Of a stretch of 45,454 bases of DNA, positions 27,601 to 39,600 are shown in pieces. The DNA is from Lentisphaerae bacterium ADurb.BinA184 (GTDB taxonomy: Bacteria > Verrucomicrobiota > Lentisphaeria > Oligosphaerales > MVZH01), in contig MVZH01000006.1 in assembly GCA_002068325.1 (NCBI GenBank), forward strand, positions 1 to 45,454, given 5' to 3'. A program made the translations under genes and the position numbers. Numbering within the stretch: position 1 is the stretch's first letter; each line of letters begins with the position of its first letter. A model generated the notes under the pieces. It did not search any database. It was not told the DNA's origin and worked only from the letters and a program-made list of their open reading frames with translations.

Positions 27601-30600
27601 CAACGTGAGGTCGAGGACGGTGACGGTGATGGTGGCGGGGGCCGAGGCGAGGGCGCCGTCGTCGGCGCGCACGGTGAAGGACGCCGGGCCGTGGTAGCCG
27701 GGCTCGGGGGTGAAGAGCGCGGTGCGGCCGCCGTCGGTCAGGACGACGGCGCCATGCTCGATGCCGCCGACCAGGAAGGTGAGGGCGTCGCCGTCGGCGT
27801 CGGTGCCAAGGGCGGACAGGCTGATCGCGACCGGGATGCCGGGCAGGGTCTCGATTGCGGAGTCCGCAACCGTCGGCGCGCGGTTGGCGGCGAAGCCGTA
27901 ACTGGCGTCGAGCCAGATGCGGTCGGCGGCCTCGACGGTGCCGTCGCGGTCGGCATCGGCGGCGAGGACGTAGTTGGCATCGCCGGTCGCGGCGCCGAGG
28001 GCGTTGTCGAAGGCGGTGGTGTCGAGGCCGTCTATGCGGTTGTCGCCGCTGACATCGCCCGCCAGGTAAGCCTCGCAGCTGAAGCCGCCGCGCGAGCGCC
28101 CGCCGCCGCGGATTTCGATGATGTGGATGCCCGGCCGGTCGAGGGTGAAGAGCGCGACGGCGCGCGACGCCTCGACCCGGCTGTACCCGGCCGGCACGCC
28201 CGTCATGCCGGGGGCCGCGGGGGACAGGGTGTCCTGCGCCTCGACCGCGATGCCAAGGGTGATCGCGCCGCTGACCGAGCTGGCCAGCTCGCGCTCGCCC
28301 AGCACCCAGGCGTAGCGTTGCACGCCGCCGGCCTCCAGCGTCGAAGACCACACCGTGTCCAGCAGCTCGGTGAGGCCGCCGAAGACACCGGCCAGCGGCG
28401 TCTCCGCCTCGAAGCCGCCGTCAACGCCGTAGCCGATCAGGGCACTCGCCGTGCCGTCGGACGAGGCCTTGACGGTGAGCCCGTGCGCCCGCGCGCCGCT
28501 GTAGTCGTACCAGGTGCGGACGCCGCCGAGGGCGCTCACGCCCGTCAAGTCGCCGGCATCGCTGTAGACATACTCGATGCGCTGGCGGTCAGGGCCGACC
28601 AGGGCGGCGAGGCGGCCGGCGCGGTCATGCTCGAACTGGATCTGGCTGCCGGCTGGGCCGGTGACGCCGCTGTCGCTCCAGATCAGCACCTGGCCGGCGG
28701 CGGTGACGGACTCGCGCAGATCCTGGTCGCGGTCGTACCGGTAGGCCGTTCCGTCGGGGGACGTCAGGGTCCAGGCGAAGCCGCCGAAGCTCGGGTCGGC
28801 GGGGTTGTAGGGCAGGCCGGTGCCGAGCTGGTAGAGGGCGCCGGCGACGTCGTCGAGCATCGCCGCGGCGCTGTCCAGCGTCCAGCCGTCGCGCACCAGC
28901 GGCGCCCAGGCCGGACGGTAATAGGCCAGCCCGCCCTCGACCACGGGTTGCGGCGCAAAGGTGAAGCCGGCACGGGTGCCGTCGGGCAGGTTGATGAAGA
29001 CGCGGGTGTTGAAGTGATACGGCGCGTAGCTGCCGGTGGCCTCGAATCCGGTCGGCCGCTCGCTGGTCGTCACGTACGGCTCGGCCCCGGCCAGCTGCCA
29101 GCCGTAGCCAAAGAGGCCCTCAATGCCCGCGAGCCGGCTGTCATAGCGGCGCACCAGCGAGACGGCGATGCCGTCGAGCGTGGACGCCATGTCCGTCGTA
29201 TGCGTCCTGTACGGAGCGGCGCGCAGTGCGGTGTAGATGTCCACGACGCGGGTGATGATGCTCTCACGGCCGCCCATGTCGGTCGCGCGCAGGCGGAGCT
29301 CGTAGGTTCCGTTCATCCACAGGTTGGGGTCCAGCGTGCAGAGCGTGCCCTCGGCGACCGGCGCCGTGCCGCTGGCGAGCGTGGTGAAGCGGTCGCTGCC
29401 GAGCAGCGCGATGTCAAGGGTCCAAGTGTCGAGGTTGGCGTCGGCGATCGCGCCGATGAAGTCCGTGGCCGCTGTGAGGATGGCGCCGTCGGCGGGCGAG
29501 ATCAAGGTGATGTCGGGGGCGGCCTGGTCGGTGAGGTCGCGGATGTACAGGGTGGCGGTGGCGGTGCCGACCGTGCCGTCAATGTCGGTGGCGGTGGCGA
29601 CGAGGGCGACGCGTCCGGCGGCGGCGCCGCGGTAGACGCCGCGGTTGAACTTGTCCATTTCGACCGGCTGGCCGTTGACCGTCAGGCTCAGGGTTGCGAT
29701 GTCCGCAATTCCTTCAGCCGCAACGTGGATCGTCGCGGTCTGCCCGACCGGCACCGGGAAGCTGGGGGTCAGTTCGATGGTGACCGCCGGCGGCACGGGC
29801 GTGAAGCCGACGACCAGGCGGAGGGTCTGCAGGACGGTGTAGTCGCCGTCGCTGAGGCGGAAGAGCAGGTGATGCTCGCCGGCCTGGGCCGAGGACGGGG
29901 TCCAGGCCAGCTCGCCGGTGGCGGGGTCGAGGGCGGCGCCGGCGGGCAGGTTCTCGCAGGTGGTGGTCAGGACGGCGCCGGCGTCGGGGTCGCTGCCGGG
30001 CAGCGTCAGCCGGAACTCGTTGCCGATGAGCACATTGCGCCCGCTCATGGCGGCGATGACCGGCGGACGGTTGACGTTGAGGATCTGGACGCTGACGTCG
30101 AGGGTCGCGGTCAGCCCGGCGGTGTCACGCGCGCCGAAGCTGAGGACGTGCAGCCCCGCCTGGTCGTAGCCCGGGGTCCATTGCACCAGCCCGCTGGCCG
30201 GATCGAACACCGCGCCTGCCGGCAACTCGTCCGCAACGTAGTAGGCGACCGAGTCGTTGTCCGGGTCGCCGGCCGCGATCGTGAAGGCCAGTGCAATCCC
30301 CTCCATTCCGAGCAGTTGTGGCAACGGGGCGAAGCGGGGCGACTGGTTGACGTTGGTGACCGTGACCGGCACCAGCTCGACGCTCGACAGGTTGCCGTCG
30401 GTGACCGCGAAGCGGACGGTGTACGAGCCGGCCTGGAAGTAGTCCGGCGTCCAGCGGAACTGCCCGGTGGCGGCGTCGAAGGTGGCGCCGCGCGGCATCT
30501 GCGTCGCCTCGAAGAAGAGGCTGTCCCCGTCCGGATCGCCGGCGGCCAGCGCGATGTCGAGGAGCCCGCCCTCGGCCAGGGTGCGGGTGCCGACCGGCTG

Positions 30601-33600
30601 CAGAAGCGGGGCCTGGTTGGCGGCACGGGCGACGATCTGGATGGCGCGGCTGTCGGCGAGGCGGTCGGCCGGGACGCCGTTGCCGGAGTCCTCGACCTTC
30701 AGCGTCACCGCATAGGTTCCCGCCTGGGCGGCTGTGGGTGTCCAGCGGAAGCGGGCCTGGCCGTAGATGCCGGTCGGCTCGAACACGGCGCCGGCCGGGG
30801 CGTTTTCGAGCGAGAACGTCAGCCCGTCCTCATCGAGGTCGGTGACGGTCACCAGGAAGGAGAGTTCCTGGCCGATGACGGCGACCTTGTTGCCGGTGGG
30901 GGCCATGGCGGGGGCGGCATTGGCGGCCTCGGCGGTGAAGACGAACTGGACGGTGCCCGTGAGGGCCTTGGCGGGGGTGCCGTTGCCGTCGTCGGTGGCT
31001 GCGATCACGACCGTGTAGTTGCCGCGGTCGGCGAGGGCGGGGGCAAAGTGGAGCACGCCGCTGCCGTCGTGGTTGTCAGTGAAGGTGGCGAAGGCGGGGA
31101 GGCCAGTGAAGCCGAGGGTCAGCGTGGCGCCGCCGGGGGCGTCGGCGTCGGTGGCGGCGACCGGCACATCGAGGGTGGTGCCGGCCGCGATAGTCTGGTT
31201 GGCGATCGGGGTGAAGACCGGCGGGGCGTTGACGTCCTGCACCTCGATGCGGACGGTCGTCGAGGCGGTGGCGGGCGTCCCGGTGCCGTCGCCGTCGTCG
31301 GAGACGGTGAAGGCGATGTCATGGACACCGGCCTGGGTGTAGCCGGGCGTCCAGTCGAGCAGCCAAGTCGCGGCGTCGAAGGTGGCGCCGGCGGGCAGTC
31401 CCACGACGTCCCACGTGAGGGCCGGCAGCCCGCCGGGCAGCTCGATCTCGAGTTCCTCGTCGGTCATGAACTGGCCGACCGGCAGCATCGGGCGCTCGGC
31501 GTCCGCGGCGACGATGCGGAGGCTGAGGGACTGGCCCTCGGAGAGCACGAGGCGCTCGACCGGCTCGATGCTCACCGGACCGTTGCGGTTGGTGACTTCG
31601 AGCGTTACGGTGCGGCTGTCATAGCCCGTGCCGTCGTCGGCCTGGAATTCGATCTCGTAGGTTCCGTTCTGGTCGTAGCGCGGGGTCCAGGTGAAGAGTC
31701 CGGTCACGGGGTGCAGGCTGGCACCGATGGGCAGGGTGGGGGAGAGGAAGTTGATGGCGTCGCCGTCGGGGTCGCTGGCGCTCAGGGTGAAGGTGACGGT
31801 CTCCCCCTCGGCGATGGTGGCCGGGCAGGCGACCGGGGCGAGGGCGGGCGCCTGGTTGCGGTTGGTGACGACGACCGCGAAGCTCTGCGCGATGCGGTGC
31901 CAGCCGTCGGAGACCCAGACGGTGACGTCCGGGTAGCGGCCGGCGTCCGCGCCGCCGGTCTGCCAGCGCAGGGCGCGCAGGGCGGCGTCGAAGGCGGCGC
32001 CGGGCGGCAGGTTGTCGGCCCACCAGATGAGGGCTTCGCCCTCGGCGTCGTAGGCGCCGACGCGCAGGTCGAGCAGGTCGCCCTCGGCCAGCGTCTGGTC
32101 GGCGATGGGGATCAGGATCGGGGGCTGGTTGGCGTTGGCGATCGTCACTGTCCAGGCCTGTTCGCCGTAGCCGCCGCGGACGTCGTAGGCGCGCAGGCGG
32201 AAGCTCTCGGTGGGGAAGGCACCCGGCCCGGGTGTCCAGGTGAGGAGGCCGGTGGCGTTATCCACCGTGACTCCGTCGGGGGCATCAAGGAGCAGCCAGG
32301 TGAAGAGGGCGCCCTCCGGGGTGTCCGGGTCGGCGGCGACGATCGGGTACTCGTAGAGCTGGCCGAGGGTGGCGGCGGCCGGCGGGGTCGAGGAGATGAC
32401 CGGCCACTGGTTGGGTTCGAGGACGGCGAGCAGGCGCCCGCCGAGATCGATCTGTGACAGGTCGGGACTACGGATGACGAGGGTGCGGACAGGGGACCTC
32501 TGCCCGGCGGGGAGGATCGTGCGGCCGGTGGGGAGGAAGTCCACGTACGGGTAGCCTTGGTCGGTGTAGCCGTCGGCACCTTCGATCGTGAGGCCGCGGC
32601 TGCCGAGGTTCTCCAGCACCAGTCGCAGCGGCGCGCCGAGTCCGACCCCGAGCTTGTTGTTGATGACCGCGGCATCAATCGAGACCGTGCCGGCGGCGCG
32701 GTCAATGCGGGTGTTGCTGAAGCCCATGGTCACCAGGCCGGTGAGGTCTTCGAGGATCGAGAACTCGACCGCATAGGCCATGGCGAGGGTCTGGCCTTCA
32801 AGGTTCGCGATGCCAGCCTCGATCACCAGCTCGTAGGTGTCCCTGGGCAGGAGTTCGAACTGCAGCGTGGTGCGGCGGGCGGCGGCGTCATAGGTCACCG
32901 CCCCGAGGGTGACGTCGTAGGCGTTGTTGAGGTTGCGCAGGTGGTAGAAGGCCGGGTTGGCGGCGGCGGCCGGACTCATGTCGGAGTCGAACGTGACCGT
33001 CGCCGAGCGGATGCTGCTGGCCAGGTTCGAGCCGTTGACCGGGCTGGTGGCGACGACGCGCGGCTGCAGGCTGGGGTAGAAGACATCAACCTGGGTGGAC
33101 TGCGTGGCGTAGAGCCGCCCGTCGGGGCCGATGTGGAGGAAGTCGCCGCGGCCGCCGCCGGTGGCGACGGCGGCGGTCTGCATCGAGGTCAGGTCAACCA
33201 TGGTCAGCTGGCCGCCCTCGGCGTGGCTGATGAAGAGGAGGTTTTCGAGGAGGGTGCCGGGCCGTCCGAAGGCCAGGCATTCGGCCTCCTGCGAGGTCCG
33301 CAGCATGATCTCGGCGCGGCCCTTGGCGTCGAAGCGGATGACCTCGCCGCCGCTCGGCCAGGTGGTGCCCCAGAGCGTGCCGTCGGGCGCGATGGCGAGG
33401 CCGTCAACCCGGATGCTGGAGAAGCGGCGGAAGCGCTTCGTGGCGGTGTCGAAGATTTCGACGCCTTCGCTGGTCGAGACACACAGCTCGGTGGTGCCGG
33501 GGCGCACCGCGAGCCCGAGGCAAACCCCGTCGCCGTGGCGTTCGAGGATGGCGCCGGTGCCGGGGTCGAGCTGCACGAGCGGCCCGCCGCCGGTGGTGGC

Positions 33601-36600
33601 CCAGAGCAGGCCGTTGGTGTCGAAGACCATGTCATAGATCGGCACGTCGAGCGTGGCCAGCGCAGTCTTCGCCTCGCCGCCGGTCAGCGAGTTGACACGG
33701 TAAAGGCGGTTGCGGCCGGCGCCGCCGCTCAAGTAGACGGTGCCGCCGGCCTGCTCGCTGAAGCCGGGCGCGAAGGCGATGCCCAGCGGGCTGATGTCGG
33801 CGCCGGAATCGGCGAAGCCCCAGGCGAAGGCGCTGGCGGTGAAGGGCTCGAAGATGGTCGAGAAGGCGCTCTTCCGTCCGATGCCGGCGGCGGAGGGGAT
33901 GCCGTCCAGGGCTTCCAGGAAGACGGGGTTGGTGGGCGGCAGCGCCGGCGTCTCATGTTCGGGCAGGATCTCGGTCACTTCGACGGGCGCCGCGGGCAGG
34001 GTGCCGAGCCGGATGCCGGGGTTGTAGTAGGGCAGGGAAGTGCCCTCGGGGGCGGCCTCGACGTTGCCGGCCTGGTCGCAGCTGCGCACCGCGAAGGCGG
34101 CGGTCTGGCCGCCGATGCCGGCGTAGACGGCCGACGCCTCGGTGGTCTGGCCCAGCCAGACGCGGTAGGGGCTGCCGTCAATGGAGACGTAGACCGTCGA
34201 GTTCTTGACGCCGGTGCCGAGGGCGTCGTCCTCCGCCTGCCACGAGACTTCGTAGGAGCCGGAACCGAGGTCGGTGACGGTGTAGGTGGTGGTGGGGGCG
34301 ACGGCGTCGAGCCGGCTGGTGTGGGTGTTGGTCAGGCGCGGGGCGGCACTGTCGAAGACGACGCGCGCCTGGGCGGTGATCTCGGCGCCGGTCTCGCCTT
34401 CCCAGTACGCCTTGATGGTGTAACCGACCGAGCCGGACTCGCCGGGCTGGAGCAGGCCGATGTCTATGTCGCGGGAGGGCAGCCCGGTCTCCGGATCCAT
34501 GGCGGTGAGGACCCACAGCGCGGTGTTGGTGTAGACGTCCACGCCGGCGGTGACCTGGAGCATGAAGCCCTTCTCGGCGATGAAGTCGAACTCGCCGGAG
34601 AAGGCGGCGCGGTCGGCGGGCAGGTGGACTTGGAGGTCGCCGAGGAAGAGGTCGCCGAGGCGGAACGAGCGGATGTCAAGGTCGGGATCCATCGCCTGGT
34701 AGATGCGCAGCTGGGCGATGGCGCGGCCGGCGTCGGCCGGGTTCTGGACGGAGACGATGTAGGGCAGGGGGGTGTTGTTGGGCACGATGTTGTCCGCGCC
34801 CAGCCCGGTCGGGCCGGAGAGGCTGACCGAGCTGCTGTAGGCGGCGGCCAGGCCGAACCAGTCCGCGATGTTGGTCTCCTCCGGCGCGGTCACCTCGCCG
34901 CCCCAGCTCTCGCGCTGGCCGACCTGGATTTCGAAGACCTCGAAGTGGGTGGGGCTGGCCAGGCCGAGGTCGAACTGCGAGGCCTCGGGCAGTTCGCCGC
35001 CCGAGGGCGCGTAGGCCTCCGGGTCGTGGCCGTACCAGGCGCGGACCTGTTCGAAGAAGTCGGCGAGGTCGCCGGCCTCGATGACCTTGGCGCCGGCCTC
35101 GGGCATGCCGAGCATGCCGGCGTTGACGATGGCCATGAGGCTGACGAACTGGGGGCTGGTGCGGATGTCGGGCGGCTCGTCCTCCGGCCGCATCAGTCCC
35201 GAGTCGGTGAGGGAGGCCAGCCAGCCGTACTCCCAGGCCGTGGGGTCGGCCGCAGCCACGATCAGCGGCGTCGGGGCGTCGGGGTCGGCGAGGACACGGG
35301 TGCGGGCGTCGGCGGCGCGCGCGGTCTGGTAGTCAAGGTACTCGTCGGCGGTCATCGGGGTGGCGGCGGCGTAGATGTGGAAGATGAAGGCGAGGTCTTC
35401 GAGCTCCCAGGACATGAACTGCTGCAGGTAGTCGGGGTCCTCGCGCAGCAGGCGTTCGAGTTCGGGGTAGGTCTGGACGATGGCGGTCACCGCGCCGTAG
35501 CCGCGGTTCACCAAGTCGTAGGCGAAGCCGGTGGTGGTCAGCTCGCCGCCGAGGTTCAGGGTCGGGTCGAGTGCGGCCCACGGCACGTCGTCAATGGCGG
35601 GCGAGCCTTGGAGGCCGACGCTGAACAGCATCGCCTCGCCGGGAATGAGATCCGGTTTCTTGTTCTCAACCCGCGGCACGCCGAGTTCAAGGTGGATGTA
35701 GGGCGCGGTGACGTTGGTCAGGCTGTACAGGCCGACCCCGTACCAGGCGGTCTCGCCGATCTCCAGCTGGCCCTTGCCGCCCATGCCCACCGTGATGTCA
35801 ACTGGCAGGGCCGCCTCGACGAGGTAGCGGTAGGGCACGCGGGCCACCGCGCCGCCGGGGTTGGTGACCTGCACGTCGTAGAGCCCGTGCGGGGCGTCGC
35901 GCAGGTCGAAGAAGGCGACGATCCGCGTGGCGTCCACGACCTCGTAGTTGACCGGCTCGTACTCGGCGAAGCCGGGCCGGATCAGCTTGACGATGGCGCT
36001 GGGGCTGAAGCGGGCGCCGCGGATGGTGAGGTGGACGTAGCGGCCGTCGCCGCCGGCCTCCGGGCTGACGTCGGTGATGCCGAAGGGCAGGAGGCGGGCC
36101 GTGAGGGTGGTGGCGTTTCCGGCGGGGCCGCTGGTGCCGCGCACCATCAGGTAGTAGGTGCCCTGCTTGGTGTCGGGGATGCGGATCGTCTGGTCGGCCC
36201 ACAGGTGGCCTTCGTAGATGGCGTCGTAGTGGATCGAGTTGGGCAGCGCCTCGAAGCGGGCGTAGATCTCGTTGGCCGCGGTGTCGTCCGAGGCATCGAG
36301 GGCGATTTCCAGGGTCTCGCCGGCCGGGACCTGGATCGCGTAGAGCCGCTCCTCGCCGCCGCCGATGGTGTCGGCCAGGGGCGCCCCGAGGGTGAGCTCG
36401 GGGACGCTGAAGTTCAGCGCGTCCGTCGAGGTCGCCTTGTTGTTGGCGTTGAGGTGGCCCTCGGCGATGTCGTCATAGATGTCGCAACGCACGATGACCC
36501 GGTAGACGCCGGGCAGCACCGTGGGCAGGCGGGCGGTCAGCTCGGCCGAGTACTTCGCGCCTGGCGTGAGGGTGACGTTGAGGGCGGAGACGTTGTTCGC

Positions 36601-39600
36601 GGGGTCGGGGACACGGCCCTGCGTCACCCGGCCGATCAGCTTGTCGCCCAGATCCCAGACCGCGTCGCTGGACAGGTAGACCGCGTCGTCCCAGAACGCG
36701 CTGATCGTCTCCTCGGGGCTGTGGTTCGATCCCTGCCAGCGGAGGGTGATGGTGTCGCCGGCGGCGGCGGTCGCCGGCAGCGTGATGCTGTCAACCTGCA
36801 GGTCGGCCGGCGGCGGATACTCGATGAGCATCGGCTGCACGCTGGCGGTCAGGTTGTTGTCCTCGCGCGCCGCCTCGTAGACCGTGCCGTAGGGCTTCGA
36901 CCAGTCGGGCACATCGGTGACGACAATCAGGTAGTACGCCCTGTCCACCCCGTTGGGCAGCCGCAAGTCGCGGGCGACGGAGTAGGCCTGGCCGACGGCG
37001 AGGGCACCGCGGTGCTCGACCGCGCCGAGGAAGTGGTCGCTGCGGGTGTCGAGATAGGTGTCGCGCGACAGGTAGATGTAGTCGGTCCACACGTTCTGCC
37101 GGTCGGGCACGGCGCCGCCGCCGACATTGGTGACCGTGTAGCTGGCGTTGAATGAGGCCGCCACCCGCGCATGCTCAGGCAACGTGATGGCCGTGACCTT
37201 CAGATCCGGGGTGATGGTGGCGCTCACCTCGACCGGCGCCGCGGTGACGTCGTTGCCTTCGCCACGGTAGTCGTTGACCATGCCGATGCCGCCGCCGCCA
37301 ATCCGGGCCGGACCGCTCTGCAACGGGTAGGGCAGCTTGTCGCCACCGGGGACTCCCACGGGCGAGTCGACGTACACCAGGATGTAGAAGTCGCCCTCGA
37401 TGTTGTCGGGGAGACGCACGCTGGCCTGGCCTTGGTAGTTGGCGTCCGGCGCGAGCGTGCCGGCGTGGCGCGCGGTCGTCAGCAGCAGGTCGTACTGGTC
37501 CAGCGAGGAGTCCAGCGAGATGAAGACCGCATCGTTCCAGTTGGCGGAACGGGTGGCGCGGGTGCCGGTGTTGGTGACCGTCCACGAGAGGTCGAGCATA
37601 CCGCCGGAGGCGGCGCTCTCGGGCACGGTGATCGAGGTCACCTGCAGGTCGCTCTCGCGGTAGGCGATCGTGATCGGCGCCGATCCCCGGGTATTGTTCT
37701 CCTTGCTCAAGGCACGGTTGGGCCCTTCCCAGACCCGCTCGCGGTAGGTTGTCGTCCAGTTCGGGAACTGCCCGGCCCCCACCGGGTCGAGGACCGGCCA
37801 GCCTTCGCGGTTCACGGTGATTTCCGTGAAGACGTGGATGTACCGTTTGCCCTCGACGCCCGCCGGCAGGCCGACCGTCGCCGACGCCGTGTACGACTCG
37901 CCCGGCTGCAACGGCCCGGTCGCCGTGTGCAGGACCGACGTCGCCAGGTAGCCGCGGCCGGAGATGAAGACCGGGTCCGGCGTCACATAGACATAGTCGC
38001 GCCAGTAGCGCGTCCCCCACCACACCGCGCCTTGGCCGACGTTGGTGACCGTCCAGCTCACCGCGACCGAGTCGCCCGAGAAGGCCGTGTCGACGGTCTG
38101 CACCGAGGAAACGACCAGATCCGGCGGGACGTTGGTGACCGCGCAGGCGGCGGCGCGGCGGTTGTTGGCCGTGAAGGGACCTTCCCAGACGCGTTGCGGG
38201 GCGACTGAGGGTTCGCCGACCAGGATGTAGATCACGTCCGAGTAGGTCAGTTTGCGCAGGTCGGCCTCGCTGGCCTGGGTCAGCGGCACGCCCAGTTTCG
38301 CCGTGGCGCGGTCGACGACGCCCTGCACCTGGGCGTAGAGGCTGGCCAGGGCCAGGTCTTCGGCGTCGCCCTCGGGCACCGCCACACGGTTGGGGTCAAC
38401 GTTGGTTTCGACAAGGATATACTGCCCGGCCGCCGAGGGCGGCAGCAGGAAGGTGCCGCTCTCGGTGTAGCTCTGCCCGCTGCGTAGCACCCCGTTGTGG
38501 ACGCGGCCGAAGATCAGCACGTCGTTGCCCAGCTGGTCGTCCTGCGACAGCCACACCGCGTCGCCCCAGGTGCCGACCTCAGTCGGAACCGAGCCGTTGT
38601 TGGCCACCGTCCACCTGACGGTCATCTCCTGGCCGCCGACGCCGGACGCCGGCACCACCACCGAGGTGACCTCCAAGTCGGCCGGCGGGGTGTAGAAGAC
38701 GCTGATCAAGTTGCCGGCCTTGAAGTTGTTGCCGTCAATGTCGTTGGGCGCGTCGGGGTTGGTGTTGACATCAAAGCTCGCCTCGTAGACCGCGCCCGCG
38801 TAGTCGCTCCACGCCGTGATGTAGTACTGCCCGTGCCAGTCCTGATGCTTGGGGATGCTGACTTGGACGGTGTTCTCGTAGGACTGGCCGACCTCGAGGG
38901 CGCCGCCGTGCCCGAAGTCCCCCAGCCGGATGTCGCCGCGCTGTGTGTTGGGCCGGTCCTTGCCCAACGTCAGCCAGATCGAGTCCGTCCAGTGGGCCGG
39001 GTACGTGATGCCGGCGCCGAGGTTGGTGACCTTGTAGTGCACCGACATCGTGCCGCCGTCAAAGATCTCCGTCGGGCCGTTGACGTCCGACACCACCAGG
39101 TCGGGCGGCGGCACCGGCTGAACCTCGACCGCCAGCGGCCAGGCGTAGACGTTGTTGCCCTCGTTCGGGTGTTCGTCAACCTTGCCGTCCTTGTCGGCCA
39201 CCACCAGGATGTAGACGTTGCCGCCGACGCCGGCCGGCAGGCGGTAGCTGCCGGTCAGCCGGTAGCTCTCGCCGATCTCCAGGGCACTGCCGTTCTGCGG
39301 CGCCGCCAGCTGGATGTCCCCGCCCCACGTCGCGTTCGCCGAGATGTAGATGCCGTCGTTCCAGCGCGAACCGCCGGTCGGGGTGGCCGCGGTGCCCAGG
39401 TTGGTGACCGTCCACTCGACGTCAATCACCCCGCCCGCCACGACCGAGCCCGGCGCCCCCATCAGTGTGACCTGCAGGTCGGGCCGCGGCCGCAACGAGA
39501 CCACGATCATGTCGTCGGCGCGGTAGAGGTTGTTGCTCTCGTTGTTCTCGGCCCGCTCGCCGGCCGAATCCGTGCGCACGTAGAACTGGTACAGACCCTG

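Noticed and set aside
27415..32457. Plus-strand frame of 1,680 codons antisense to the Ig-repeat region
   Set aside because: High GC leaves few stops in this frame; the sequence is Gly/Arg/Ala/Asp-rich without signal peptide, domain or ribosome site, while the minus strand encodes clear Ig repeats.
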